64,000 bases of DNA from Melitaea cinxia (Eukaryota; Arthropoda; Insecta; Lepidoptera; Nymphalidae): contig NC_059409.1 in the NCBI RefSeq assembly GCF_905220565.1, positions 15,246,549-15,310,548 on the forward strand, in the 5' to 3' direction. The notes beneath the pieces are model-generated. The model was not told the DNA's origin and did not search any database. It saw only the letters and a list, made by a program, of their open reading frames with translations. Both the position numbers and the translations under genes were made by a program. Numbering within the stretch: position 1 is the first letter of the stretch; each line of letters begins with the position of its first letter. Shown in pieces: positions 1 through 11,482 of this stretch.

Positions 1-64
1 CATTTGTCCTTCTTCCTACATTTGATTGATTTAGCAGAATATGAATATCACTCATCCAATTGAG

Positions 65-128
65 CAAAGTCGTCATAAATCAATAGAATAAAACAGTTGT
101 TTAATTCTACTGATTTATGACGACTTTG
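65..128. repeat. Long hairpin (inverted repeat)
   Basis: Arms at 65-82 and 111-128 are perfect 18-base reverse complements (CAAAGTCGTCATAAATCA), separated by 28 bases that can add a further short pair (atagaat/attcta). The surrounding bases (ccaattg and aattgcc) extend the symmetry imperfectly. It may be a fold-back MITE remnant. No coding function is seen. Confidence 0.7.
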
Positions 129-234
129 GGAATTGCCAATGCATGTTAAAATTACAATTGTATTGTGATCGAAATAACTGTTTAATCGAACACAAAACAG
201 GAGGGTAATGTTTTCAGGAGATATATGAACATTC

Positions 235-378
235 ATGTGTCTTTGTGACTCTCCCCACCATGCTTCGGAGAGCCTGTTAAGCTGTCGGTCCTGGATGTCA
301 TCATAGACTCCTGACAGCGATAGCTAGTCATAGTAAGGAATATATTTGCCAATCCGTATATCCGTCCTGCTCTCAAAA
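235..378 (+). mobile_element. SINE family 2, partial copy (tail)
   Basis: Matches the middle part of the element at 6028-6370: the 'ctctccccaccatgcttcggagagc' type block, then 'gttaagctgtcggtcc', then the 'cagcgatagc' block. The tRNA-like head is missing. Confidence 0.65.
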
Positions 379-682
379 TGTTTAAAAATTTCCATTGTAT
401 AATTTAATGACTGTTATCTGTGTATACAAAACGAAGGAATCGTCGAAACATATGTACGAGCATAACTACGTACAAACTATCAAAACAATGTTTTTGTATA
501 AGAAAATTTTAATAAAATCAATATTATCGCGATTAAAAAAAAACTACACGGAGTTCGTGGGGCCATATATATTTGTGTAGCATATATTTGTCCTACATAT
601 ATAACATATACAATATTATGGGTTTATATGAATTCAAGAAAAATAATAAAATCAAATCAAATCCACACTAGTGTAATAGTGC

Positions 683-1205
683 GTCTAGGCGCCTAAAACA
701 ACGCCGCAGCTAAAATACTACCAATTTGCGGGTTCGATTTCCGCTCCGGTCCGGTTATCCGGTTTTGATGTTCTTTTTTTTCTTTAATGCTTAAAGAGGG
801 TTTGTTCAAGTATTGAAAATGACATCCCCATCTTAAGACTACCTTCGCTTACACGCTAAGTTATAAATACAATAAAGAATTTTTGCTTCTGACGATTGTG
901 GATGACTTAATATTACATTAACCATACCTATATCGAGCAGATTAATATCGTTAACAGTAATAAAGGTCTGCTTTTCCAGTTCGACCCGCAACATTCCATG
1001 AGTATGTGATAAATCTTTGTGCTTCTCCCCACCGTGCCTAAGAGAGCACGTTAAGCTGTCCATCCTGGTTGTTATCATAAATAGCTGATAGCGATCATAT
1101 CCGCCAACCCGCAGTGAAGCAGCGTGTTTGATTATTCTCCAATTCTTTTCCTATATGGAGAAAGAGGCCTATGTCCAGCCGTGGAGTGTATCCGGCTGAA
1201 TCGTG
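683..1205 (+). mobile_element. SINE family 2, copy split by insertion
   Basis: The head at about 683-790 has a B-box-like GGGTTCGATTTCC. The body resumes at about 1010 (ctccccaccgtgcct) and ends with the family's terminal 'agaaagaggcctatgtcca' block and 'ggctgaatcgtgat'. About 200 bases between the parts do not match other copies, so the copy looks interrupted or strongly diverged. Confidence 0.6.
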
Positions 1206-1225
1206 ATTGTCGAAATAAAATCAAC

Positions 1226-2210
1226 AGAAAAAAAATAATGTACGGATATAAATAACATGGATTAATTAATGGCGAAATTCTTTAGGACATAGCGAACCCT
1301 TTTTAAGTGACCACAGCCTCACTGAGCAAAGCGTAATTTGAGGGACTGCATGAATTTTTAGAAAGGCACTTAAAAGCCGGTACCGCGAAATTTTAATATT
1401 GAAATCAGTTAGAACTGTGGGCACATATCTTTATTTTTACTTATATACGTTCTGTGTGATACAGATCTTATAATGACGTGATAATTTTATTTTTTCGTAA
1501 AAAGAAATCTCAAGACATAACCATAGTAACAAGACGTTTATGCCATTTTTAAGAACTAGAAAAGCTTAAATCTTTTTAGGAAAGATAATTGTATTGTTTC
1601 GTTTTCGCTTTTTATTTAGTACGTGTGTACTTGTACTGTATTTGTGCTAGTGGCTCTCTCTTCTTCCATCTTTGTTGTTTATATCTTGTGGTGGAGTTAT
1701 AATATATGAGACACCAAGTGATTTGAACATTTTATTTATCCCACAAGCGATATATTCCTACACTGGTGACCTATAACTGTTATTGTATGTACGTTCCCTG
1801 ACTAAAACTTATATAACTTTATCAAACTTACTAACCTCATAACGCATGTGTCTGAATGTTGAACTACGTTTGAATTATAATTTAAAATTCTTTGCAGAAA
1901 ACAATTGTAATTTTTTTTACCATTTTTTTAGCTGAATCTATTATTCCAAACCAAATTAGAATTGGAACCAAAGACCTCATTTTACAAATTGAAATTGTAT
2001 AAGTCTTTAAAAATTAATTGTAATTCAAAAACAATTGCTGCATGGATGACGCATATACCGACCAAATGGTAGTCAAAGTAAAAACTCTTACGAAAGACAG
2101 TTGGTGCAGTACAATATACAATAAAATTTTAGTTGGCACGTTTGTTGATATAGAATGAGTACACAGGAAGAGTTGATGAGTTCAATCTCGAACGATAGTA
2201 GTTAGGACTG
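1226..2210. other. No gene seen
   Basis: A/T-rich sequence without a long open frame or recognised repeat. Confidence 0.4.
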
Positions 2211-2352
2211 TCGAAGAATGCGAAAGCGTACCCATAATCACGCTTATTGCGCTGCGAGGGTACTCCATGGGGTTTTAGTCAGTAAGGGTCTGACATAACT
2301 CTCCCTATACCCAGGGCGGAGAGTATCTATGAGAATATCCTGACGATAAAAA
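2211..2352 (+). repeat. Dispersed repeat I, copy 1
   Basis: Shares 'ggttttagtcagtaagggtc', 'tgacataact' and the closing run of A with copies at 46190, 53050 and 57105. It has the look of a short SINE or LINE 3' tail; origin not identified. Confidence 0.5.
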
Positions 2353-2975
2353 AAATCCTAATACAGATCCAACTTGGGTAACTTGGCTATTATGCCAGAA
2401 TATCAGCGTTTTTGGCAGCAAATTTTTGATGTCAAAAACAATGCTGAGGCAGTAACCTAGTTGACCTATCCTTTTTATTTCTATCTTTGTATTCCTCGTC
2501 CTTTTTGTTCCATTTTTTTTTGTATTGTTTTGTTATAATATATGTGTTCAGTTTCAGCATTTGTAAGCTGTGAATGGCCAATAAAAACGTTTACTTTCTT
2601 TGTTTCTTCCTTTAAACCCCTTAGCCCTGGCACGTACTTACAACGATCTGTCGTCAAAGATTTTTGGCCTCGACGTTTATTTCGATAGGTTACTTGCCTT
2701 AAGTTTGAAATTGACCAGTTTTTTTTTATTCTTAATTATTTCTTTCCTTAATGAGTCATCGATATTGTTTGACTTCAATTTTTAATTTTCATAATGTTGG
2801 TATTGCCCACTGTTAAAACTATTTCAAAGAGTTATATTGCTTTTTAAAAATCTGTGGCAATTTATCCAATTAAATAACACAGTTTTTAAATATTTTCATA
2901 TTTATCTTTTAACTAATTGATTCATGTTGTTTATGACCTTTAAAAATAAATAGAAATATACTTTTTAATCATTTG
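2353..2975. other. No gene seen
   Basis: T-rich sequence with only chance open frames (such as 2600-2785) that show no family resemblance. Confidence 0.4.
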
Positions 2976-2977
2976 TA

Positions 2978-3450
2978 CTTGGGTGACCGAGCTTAGCTCG
3001 GTATTTTTAGTAAATCGTGTTTTATGGAATTCATATTTAAATATGAGTTACATATTTATAAAATGTAAATAATATAATATTTTTCAATTTTACCGATAAT
3101 AATAAAAAATATAAATATATAAAAATATAAATATATATAATATATAAAAAATCAAAAATAAATAAATAACAATTATCGACCTGGAGACATGGGGATTGAA
3201 CCGTGGTCTTCACAGTCGTTTCCGACCGGCTGATTTCCCACTCGAACTATTGCAACTTTACTGACAATTGCGAAATTGTTTTCGTATTCTAACGATATTG
3301 AAGCCATTTCTTAATTGCCATAAAACAGGGATAAAACGACATTTTCTAAAAATGAATCCTAGTTAGATGGATTTATTGCCCCTGAAACGTTCTACATACT
3401 AAATTTCATAAAAATCGACAATAATTGCTCGTTTAATAGTATTAGATAGA
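2978..3450 (-). mobile_element. Helitron-like non-autonomous element
   Basis: Read on the minus strand, the element starts with TCTATCTAATACTATTAAAC (near 3450) and ends with a strong hairpin ACCGAGCTAAGCTCGGT followed by a short tail. This is the Helitron layout of a 5' TC and a 3' hairpin, though the final CTAG is not preserved. An internal tRNA-like block (3178-3250) contains 'gggattgaaccgtgg'. Confidence 0.45.
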
Positions 3451-4335
3451 TATAGATTGTTTATTTTGGTATTATTGTTGTTATTTGATTTTAATGGGAA
3501 ATCCTAAAAAATTCTAAATTAATAAATGTGAAGCTACCACTGATTATTTTATTTTCTTTCTATTTTGGAAACAAACGGTATTACAATACTGTACAGTATG
3601 ACAAAAAAAAATAGTATAACTTAATCAGAAACAATTTTCGATGTTATAATAGAACATGTAACATATAACAAAGTTAAGAAGAGGTGCTTGCTTAATATTA
3701 ACAAATTGATTAATCGACAGAAAAAAAAGGATTCAGTGATACAGAAATTTTAAAAGGAAGAAGATAAAATAAGAAACGTTGATTTTGTAGAGATGAATCG
3801 TTAATAAGCTCTGTTACTATTTAAACATAAAATGACACCCATTTTTATTAAGTTATTTATGGCTTGCATGAAATTCAGCGTCACCCAATCCACATGTCTT
3901 TATAATTAATATAATCTTGAACCGAATAATATATTATAATGGTTTTACATTGTAGATATTGTATATTATGAAGTAGAAAGAATCTTTATTAAAATCTTCA
4001 TCTGCAATTGAATTATCAAAAGAACTAAGGCAAATATTACGTTATTTTTATTTCAAAATATTTCAAAAATTGAGATACATTCTTGAACGATAAATTATTC
4101 TATCTTACTTTGTTAAATTCATCTTTTCTGCAAGTCAACATCTGGTGCTGAGCAAATTTATAAAACAGAAAAATGTACCATATTTTCTCTGTTTTTATAA
4201 ATATAACGAACTTAGCAGTTTGTTTGTTTGAAAGATACAATAAAATGAATAAATAATATTAAAATTTACCTATTAGACAAGTCAAATAAATCTATGGATG
4301 CTTAAACTCTAATTTAAGAATACACTTCCTTGTCA
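3451..4335. other. No gene seen
   Basis: Very A/T-rich with no long frame. No repeat shared with the rest of the window was noticed. Confidence 0.4.
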
Positions 4336-4340
4336 TGTTT

Positions 4341-4563
4341 TTGACTGTTCTAACTTGACTGCTTTCTGCACAGGGGGTTGTTAGATTCATGTTATTTTGA
4401 TTAGGTTTGGTTCCAACTCCGTGTCCGAGTGTATATATATATATATTTTTTTTTTTTTTTATAAATGTATTATTTATATGTATGTTTATAAAAGAAATAT
4501 GTAGCTATATTAGCCGGCTGTTACTATAACACAAGAACCTTAGGAACAGACAACCGTTTGTGA
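4341..4563 (+). mobile_element. SINE family 1, diverged copy
   Basis: Contains the family's head remnants ('gctttctgca cagggggttg'), a T/A-rich middle, and the tail 'cggctgttactataacacaag' type block ending 'cagacaaccg'. It is more diverged than the copies at 44828 or 26350, so it is an older insertion. Confidence 0.6.
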
Positions 4564-4791
4564 ATGATACAGACATATAGTTTTTATTTATGTTGTTAGA
4601 AATATTTAAATACAAAATAAGATGAAACGAAATCGCGGCAACAGCTTGTAAAATTTAATAATGTTAAACAAACTAATCAGCTGATGGATACAGAGCTATC
4701 CCGACTACAATGCTTGTAATTTGTATTAACCGACGCGCCCCTGTGTTCAGTGTGATATGTATATATAAATGTACGTAGGTATGTATATTGA

Positions 4792-4880
4792 CTTGCTTGT
4801 TGGCGAAATTTGCAGTAAAGCTTTTTTCTATGGGGTTGTAGGTTCGATTCGCGCACCGAGTCTGGGTGTAATATATTTCA
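4792..4880 (+). mobile_element. SINE family 1, head fragment
   Basis: Carries the tRNA-like head only: 'gttggcgaaatttgcagtaa', then 'gttgtaggttcgattcgc' (B box) and 'gagtctgggtgtaat', as in the full copy at 44828. Confidence 0.6.
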
Positions 4881-4904
4881 CATTTTTTCAGGTTATTAAG
4901 TTTT

Positions 4905-4950
4905 TTAGATGCCTGACGTTCCGGATACCTTACAGCAACCATGGTCGCGA
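4905..4950 (-). repeat. Short conserved repeat block
   Basis: On the minus strand this reads 'gaccatggttgctgtaaggt' then 'atccggaacgtc'. Nearly the same block occurs on the plus strand at 9038-9078. The second copy sits next to a LINE tail, so both are probably retrotransposon 3' sequence. Confidence 0.5.
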
Positions 4951-5282
4951 GAGGACTCGGAAGGAGGTCGGAGGAGGTGGAATATTTATTTTCATTGATA
5001 ATTTATTATAGGAATTGTAAAATGTATTTAATAGGGTTTTGAAATATTCTTAAAACTTTGGTTACTAAATTTATGTTATATTATGAAATTTTACTGAACT
5101 GAGATTATTCGTTTTAAAGCGTATCGTGATTATAATAAGTAGTAAATTATTGTAGCTTAGGATATAAATATTCTGACGCACAATACATCGTATTTCGTTA
5201 GTTCACTTAGTCATACTTACGTAAAAAATAATCATTATTGAACGATATTTAAATTTTAAAATATTAAAATACAATAACTTAC

Positions 5283-5720
5283 CAAATAATAAACTCCAAA
5301 CGGCATAACTACAACAGCGACCAGCAAATCAGCAACCGCCAAACTGACGATAAAGTAATTTGTTGCGGTTTGCAAACTCCTTTCCCTAGCAACACTCAAT
5401 ATCACCAGAACGTTTCCAAATAATGTCAACAGAGGGAACACTATCAACGACAGCGCCCACAGATTATAATGCACATCACTACACGTTTCATTTCTAAATG
5501 TCAAATTCGAAAAAGTTTCGTTAAGCGTTCTGTCAAAATTTAATTCACTAAAATCTATTGTATAGTTCGCGAATCCCGTTTCGTTGTCTGTCGTCACGAA
5601 TGTTCTGTTTTGTTGGAGATCTGGTGGTCGGAGAGTGAAAGCCGTTATTTTTGATATATTCTTGCACGAGTTGACGCATAACTTGACATCCATGTCAATT
5701 TTCCCGCGTAAGCGATTCAT
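5283..5720 (-). CDS. Dop2R: D2-like dopamine receptor, first coding exon (N-terminus to TM2)
   Basis: Class A GPCR exon of 146 codons. Dopamine D2-like receptors couple to inhibitory G proteins and lower cAMP in neurons. Residues 1-86 form a long ectodomain with seven N-glycosylation sequons (N21, N38, N46, N52, N67, N72, N77). TM1 spans about 88-110 and carries the GN motif (N103). The loop RERSLQTATNYF follows, then TM2 at about 121-145 with LAVADLL (D131, the conserved sodium-site aspartate) and VVVMPFGVYYL. The TM1-loop-TM2 block is very like insect D2 receptors. The exon ends in phase 0 at a good donor (TTG|GTAAGT, minus strand, 5283/5282). An in-frame TAA lies just upstream of the chosen ATG, so coding cannot start earlier in this exon; M10 is the alternative start. 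TM3 onwards is not found at 1-5280, so the next intron exceeds 5 kb. Another biogenic amine receptor is possible but less likely. Confidence 0.88.
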
Positions 5721-6027
5721 TGTAATTTATTTTTGGCGCATTCTTGATTTGATTGGAATGATGGAGTTTTATTGTGATTGCTTTCACGATATCTTCCACT
5801 CATCTTCCAATTTTCGCGGATCTGGAACAAATTGATTTTATTATTAATGATTACGATTCTTATTTTTCCATTAATATATTACGGAAAATGATATAACGGT
5901 CTGAGTTATATTTCTTTTTTATGCATCCTCATGTGTGTCATCATTTAATCATAATGTGTGTAGGTCTCAAATGAAGATAATTCCCTTTTTTTTTATTAGT
6001 TACTCAGAATTATTGGGAGACGCAAAC

Positions 6028-6370
6028 GCCCTGGTGTGGTTGTGCGAGTAGTCGCCTAAACACTGACGGCTTGCGGGTTTGATTCCCGCTCGGGATGGAT
6101 ATTTGTATATGTACAAACATTTCTTTTCGGTTTGGATGTCTGTCCTTGTGGGTCTCCCCAACATACTTCAGGGAGCACGTTAATTTGTATGTCCCGGTTG
6201 TTATCATAAATATCTGATAGCGATCGTTATTCATAGTAGGGAACATATGCGCCAATCCGCAGTTTAGTTGATCAGTACCGCAGTATCGTGGTCGATTAAA
6301 CTACAAACCTTCTCCTACATAGAGAAAGAGGCCCATGCCCAGCAGTGGGATGTTACGAGCTGAATGCAAT
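6028..6370 (+). mobile_element. SINE family 2, near-complete copy
   Basis: tRNA-derived head: A-box-like 'tggtgtggttgtgcgag', B-box 'gcgggtttgattcccgctcg'. The body runs through 'gatggatatttgtatatgta', 'gtctgtccttgtgggtctcc' and 'ccggttgttatcataa' to the terminal 'agagaaagaggcccatgccc' and 'agcagtgggatgttac'. It is the best reference for this family in the window. Confidence 0.75.
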
Positions 6371-6904
6371 ACATATTTAAATTTCGAAAAGAAATATTTC
6401 TACAAATTCAAAACTCAAGCGCCGGTACGGGCGCGTACATGGCAAACGCATCACTACAGATTAAAAATATATTATTTAAATCTTGAATTAAACTACGAAT
6501 CTTAAAAACTTTAAATTATCTAAAAATCCTTTAATATAAAAGTGATCTGAGAGAAACAACCGCAGGTTTACGGAGCACTCCTCGAGAGCACGTCAATTGT
6601 AAAGGGTACTTTTAACAAAATATCTCACTTAATTATGCAAATTTAAATTCGAGCTCTGGGGATTTTAAGACTATCTTAGAAATACACGTGGATGCTGTAT
6701 GTAAATTATTTAAGAGGAGCGGTAAAGACGTCTTAAGACGCTGTGTTCTCAGACTGATTAAGTATATAAAAATTGATACAGCGGATTTGAGCAGCTAGAT
6801 TAATTAACATTTAAATATTATATTTAGCTTTATTAGTGCTAATATTGTTTAGTTTCAGCTGTTTGGTTGAGCGTCCTTATAATATGAAGTAGTGGTTGGA
6901 AATA

Positions 6905-7200
6905 AAAAAAAACTGGTTGTCTTTAAAGTCGGTTGACGGATGAGAGCTTTACATAATAACGTCATAAAGAAACATTGATGAAAAAACGCATACTATTTAT
7001 AAATTGAATTGAATTATTATCACTGAATTGTTTTGAATTGCTAGCTCTGACGTCGCGCGAGAAGAGAGATAATTGTGACACAAGGCAACGCCTGGGCCGC
7101 TTGCATACTCAGGCTCAGGCGGAACGTGACACTTTTTCGTCCGTGCAGCTGGTGTTCACCGATTTATCAGACGTTATCATTAAATAAATTTTTATTAGAA
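6905..7200 (+). repeat. Dispersed repeat G, copy 1
   Basis: Begins 'actggttgtctttaaagtcg' and ends near 'agacgttatcatt'. The matching copy at 61418-61782 has the same start block and a related end (agacgttgtcacgtc). The internal inverted 'taacgtca/agacgttat' near the ends suggests a MITE-like element. Confidence 0.5.
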
Positions 7201-7539
7201 AAAAATTAACGCCAGAAAGTTTAATTATCGAAAATGGCTATACAACAACACGCTACGATGAAAGGAAAATGTTGAAAAAGGAGGTGAGGGTAGCAGTCAC
7301 AGAGTAACAATCTAATTTCGAGTATTTTCTCAATATTTGATTGTAATTTAATGTAATATAAATTATTATTCATAGTTTTTGATACATTTAGTGAATTAAG
7401 AGCAAACAGTTCATTTTATGATTTTTATGCAAAGAATTATAATACAAATTTGAGAAGAAAAATCATTTCAGATTTTTTTGCATTTGTACTCTGGGGAGCG
7501 CCATTTTATATTTTAGTTCTTTTAGTTGCAGTATAAAGA

Positions 7540-7775
7540 AAAAGCTAAAAAAGAACGAGTCTGCTTTAGACCACACGACCGTAATAGAACTTCTGCACAA
7601 TAGGACTGCACTGTGTCTTGGATATACGCAACGTAACTGGCTATGAGAGAAAGAGAGAAAGAAAATGTGTGCTCGCACCTCTCTCTCGTTCCGTTCGCCT
7701 CGCCCGATCACACTTTTCGTTTTCGTTACGTATTTACCAGCTTACCCAAGTCAAGCGTGCGTAAAGAACTTATAA
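7540..7775 (+). repeat. Dispersed repeat F, copy 1
   Basis: Starts 'aaaaaagaacgagtctgctt' + 'tagaccacacgac' and ends 'cccaagtcaagcgtgcgtaa' + 'agaactt'. The same ends occur at 15072-15245 and, inverted, at 34630-34810. The minus-strand open frame across it is a by-product of the repeat. Confidence 0.6.
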
Positions 7776-8049
7776 TTAAAAAAAAAATTAATGAAGTTAT
7801 GCTTCGTTGAATTAATTTGCTCATAGCGTCTTTATCTATAAATAGCGTTTTCGACCTTAATATAGTTAGTGGCTATTGACGGAAGACTCGTTCAACGATT
7901 GTAACATTAATGAGATTAACGCTCAGCTGACGAGGAAAAAGGAAAATTTGTAATGCCTATAAATAGATTTTACCTTAAAAAAAACAAATTTTCGAAAAAA
8001 TGTATGGTGAGATTTTGCTTTGTGAACGTCAAGCAAATATTACAGAATA

Positions 8050-8350
8050 TCTAATATATAAAATTCTCGTGTCGCGGTGTTTGTAGTTAAACTCCATCGA
8101 AACGGCTTGACCGATTCCCATGAAATTTTGTGTGCATATTGGGTAGGTCTGAGAATCGAACAACATCTATTTTTCATCCCCCTAAATGTTAAGGGTCCAC
8201 CACTAATCTTTTTTAATTTTTAGATAAATTATTTATTTTTTATTTTATTATAATTTGGCGTTGAAAAATACATAAAATCCAAAATTCCTTCTACCACCCC
8301 TATTTTTAAATAGCGTTTAGCGGCAAAAAAACGTTTGCCGAGTCAGCTAG
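8050..8350 (+). mobile_element. Non-autonomous Helitron, family A copy 1
   Basis: Starts with TC (TCTAATATATAAAATTCTCG) after an A and ends with CTAG before a T, the Helitron A^T target. A 7-bp hairpin (CGGCAAA at 8321-8327, TTTGCCG at 8334-8340) sits six bases before CTAG, as Helitron 3' ends require. The second copy at 40238-40547 has the same ends. At 301 bp it encodes nothing and would depend on a RepHel protein elsewhere. Confidence 0.8.
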
Positions 8351-8354
8351 TTAT

Positions 8355-8715
8355 AATATATTTACAGTGAAATTGATGTCGTTTTACACATAAAGAAGTT
8401 TCGAAGAGTGATAGACTTATGCGTATTTTTTATTCACACTCTAGTCCGAATCCGTGGAGGTTTGGGGTATTCGAAATTTTTTAATTTAGAAAGAGTTGAA
8501 TAATTTATCGGAAGGTACGTGAAGTATTGACTTCACTGTTTTTAAGCTATCTCTAGTACTAACACACTGTCGTTTCGTCTGTCTGTGTGCATATCAATGT
8601 GCACATAATATCTTCCAGGGATATGATAGATGTCTTCGAAAGATACAAAATATATTTTTGGGACTTTTATATCTAGACTTTTGAAATTTTCTCTTATAAT
8701 TCAAACATACATAAC
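8355..8715. other. No gene seen
   Basis: Non-coding, moderately A/T-rich, no recognised element. Confidence 0.35.
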
Positions 8716-8721
8716 ATATAA

Positions 8722-9012
8722 TCATGCCTCTTTCCCGTAGGGGTAGGCAGAGAGCACTTCTTTCCACTTGCTACGATCCTTACATACTTCTTTCGCTTCG
8801 TCCACTTTCATTATTCCCTTCATACATGCTCTTCGGTTTAGGGTACTCTTGACCTGGCCTTTTTTCAAGACGTCCCTTATTTGGTCTCGGAACGTCTGCC
8901 TAGGTCTACTCCTTCCAACCCTTCCATCCACACTCGCCTTATACACTTTTTTCGTCAATCGTTCTTCACTCATTCTCTCGACATGACCAAACCATCTGAG
9001 ATTCATTGACAA
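8722..9012 (-). pseudogene. LINE reverse transcriptase C-terminal fragment
   Basis: A 96-residue open frame beginning LRWFGHVERMSEERLTKKVY and running through SVDGRVGRSRPRQTF to an RSKWKEVL ending. This is the typical C-terminal tail found after the reverse-transcriptase domain of RTE-like endonuclease/reverse-transcriptase retrotransposons, often annotated in insects as craniofacial development protein 2-like. The polymerase and endonuclease domains are absent, so this is a 5'-truncated insertion, as target-primed reverse transcription usually leaves. The frame is uninterrupted to its stop, which suggests a fairly young insertion. The clade assignment is from the tail only. It is not a host gene. 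Confidence 0.75.
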
Positions 9013-9640
9013 TTATTAAAAATAAATGTCCTCCCGTGACCATGGTTGCTGTAAAGTATCCGAAACGTCGGTCATTTAAAATAATTAATAAACAATAATT
9101 AAACATTAGGATACAATATATTAAAAATTAAGTTTTGATCTGAACAAATATTTATAAGTATGTTAATTATGATACCCTTTTTTGTAAGAGTGTTACATAT
9201 ATTTAGCCGACTTATACAATTTTGTTAATATTACATGTAAATGAATATTTATGTCTTTATGTAAATCTTCATAAAAATATTTATGAGTAATTTGTTGAAT
9301 ATTGTACGAATGTAGTCCGGGTGAATTAAAGCAATTTTTGTTCGAAATATTTCGTTGAATCGCAATTCTGAATCTCTGGCCGTAATGAACGTGGCCTCCT
9401 CTCATCAGTGGAAGCCATTAATCTACATATATTAATAAAAAATCAACTACCGTAAGTACGAAATATCGTCATTTATGGATGGCTGGGTTGATGTGGGTCA
9501 GGATAACTGAGACATCAAAAATGTATTAGTTTTGGTTATTCATATAGACTTATAACGATTTCTTCGCTTTGTAGAAATTCAAAAAATCTCGTAAACCTCA
9601 CAAAAACATGGATAATGTGTCATCATGGCATCAGGCTATT
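9013..9640. other. No gene seen
   Basis: Apart from the conserved block at 9038-9078 (see 4905), this is A/T-rich sequence. The minus-strand frame at 9193-9405 shows no family resemblance. Confidence 0.35.
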
Positions 9641-9699
9641 TTTGATTATTTTTTTATCTTTGATTATTTTAATATGTAATCCACATGGGATGGGTACAT

Positions 9700-9772
9700 C
9701 GTTCCATAGCTTAATTGGCTAGAGCGCCGACACGGTCAGTCGGAGACGCGGGTTCGAATCCCGCTGGAGCGG
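9700..9772 (+). tRNA. tRNA-like gene or SINE head, anticodon GGT in a non-standard loop
   Basis: Folds as a full cloverleaf of 73 bases: acceptor 9700-9706 with 9765-9771 (seven pairs, one G-T), D stem GCTT/GAGC, anticodon stem CCGAC/GTCGG (9727-9731, 9739-9743), and T stem GCGGG/CCCGC around TTCGAAT. The A box (TAGCTTAATTGG) and B box (GGTTCGAATCC) match the pol III consensus perfectly. The anticodon loop is ACGGTCA, so position 33 is C instead of the near-universal U and position 37 is a pyrimidine. The literal anticodon GGT would be threonine. No intron is seen. These oddities make a tRNA pseudogene or tRNA-derived SINE more likely than a working tRNA. The sequence TTTGATTATTTT lies on both sides (9659-9670 and 9801-9812), but a third copy at 9643 weakens it as a target duplication. 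Confidence 0.55.
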
Positions 9773-9984
9773 TCAATTTTTGATATGATATTCAAAAATG
9801 TTTGATTATTTTGATTTAACTGAGGTAGGACATAGCAGGAAACTTACTTACTATTTTTTCACACACATACAATATTATTTCCTAATTTTTAGAATTATCT
9901 CCAAATTTTTTTGTAGAGAAAGTAAATAAGACGAAAATGAACAAAATAATTTTCTCAAATAACGTAATGTCACTTATTATAAAC

Positions 9985-10282
9985 TAACTATGCCCGCGAC
10001 TTCGTCCGCGTGGATAAATTTTATAATAAATTAAATTTCTAAAATAAAAGTAGCCTAAGTACTCCTTATTACATCAGCTATCTGCCAGTGAAAGTTCTGT
10101 CAAAATCGGTCCAGTCGTTTCAAAGATTAGCCGGAACAAACAGACAGACAGACAGACAGACATTTTTTTTAAAAAAATTTTATTTTGGTATATGTACCGT
10201 GTATCCATATGCATTTAGTAAAAAGTGGTTATTTTAATCTTACAAACAGACACTTCAATTTTATTTATTTGTATAGATATTG
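9985..10282 (-). mobile_element. Non-autonomous Helitron, family B copy 1
   Basis: On the minus strand it starts TCTATACAAATAAATAAAAT and ends with the hairpin CCACGCGGACGAAGTCGCGG, then 'gcatagttag'. The internal 'caaacagacagacagacaga' microsatellite is a family trait. Related copies lie at 17592, 28196, 38145 and 46419. Confidence 0.7.
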
Positions 10283-10794
10283 TGAAAACAGCATGCAAAA
10301 CATTACAAGTTACAATAACAAACGAACGAGTAATAACGCGAATAACGCTAGAAGAATTACAATTGGGGTACAGAATGACTCAACATGCTTATTCTTGAAT
10401 GCTGCACTGGCGTGAGTTGGCAGATGATTTCATTAACAAGTGTGACATTTGTATTAAAGTGCTAATGATAACAACCGGTGCCGACTCATGCGTCTTCTAC
10501 GATGTACAAAGACAATCATCCAGAGTAAAAACAAATATCTTAGTCAAATCTATATCATAATATTATAGTTTTGTGTGTTTTCAAACAAAATCAAAATTGA
10601 ATTCAATTAACATTCAACTACACGCTCGTTATTCAATTACTATTCGTCAAATCTTGCTCAAATTAAATGAAAGCAAATGATAAACAACAGCTTTCGAATA
10701 AAAAAAGAATCATTTAAATCTGTACACCTAATAAAATTTAGGAGGTAACACAAATAAAAAAGAATAATATAACTAAGAAATTCCTTTTTTGAAA

Positions 10795-10998
10795 TCTTAA
10801 TATAATTATGCGACACGTAATCACGTTGTTTGTCCGCGACGGACTCCTAAACTACTTAACCGATTTCCATCAGATTTGCACACCGTGTGCAGTTTGATCC
10901 AACTTGAAAGGTAGGCTATATTTAATTTTAATACATGTTATTATTATATTAAAGGAAAAAAAATAAGGCGGTACGAAGTTCGCCAGGTCAGCTACTAG
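10795..10998 (+). mobile_element. Non-autonomous Helitron, family C copy 1
   Basis: Begins TCTTAATATAATTATGCGAC and ends with the hairpin GGCGGTACGAAGTTCGCC, then 'aggtcagctactag'. It matches the inverted copy at 30981-31179, including 'gactcctaaactacttaacc' and 'caacttgaaaggtaggctat'. Confidence 0.7.
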
Positions 10999-11482
10999 AT
11001 AGGAACGATGCATTTGCGGTGAAAGTAGAAAAAAAAACCAACACGATATCACCAGTTACAACTTGAACACGCTATACATATTAAAATGTACAAAAATAAA
11101 TCTTGAACTACCTTCCGAATGAACATTTTCCACTTTCACATTCACAACAACTTTTTAACTAATAAAACGATATTATGTAGCACTTTTGATCTTAGGGGCG
11201 AAGTATCTTGGTATAAAATGAGGTACGGCGCCTCGCAGCATCCTCTTACAATTGAATCAAGCGACCTAGAGACTCTTTAATGGACACCAATTGCTACATT
11301 CGAGAACAGAACGCTTTTTAACAAGGCATTTGTTTTGATATGGAAATGTTGAGTACAGTTAAGGGGATATTTTTTTTTTTATACACCTTTATTAATATTC
11401 CTTTTTATTATTATTAGTTAGTATAGTGTTTTAATATGTATACAATAGTGTTTGAGGATGATAGTATTTTTGTTACTCTTTT

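Noticed and set aside
7463..7711. 82-codon minus-strand gene
   Set aside because: It covers dispersed repeat F; the other copies do not keep the frame.
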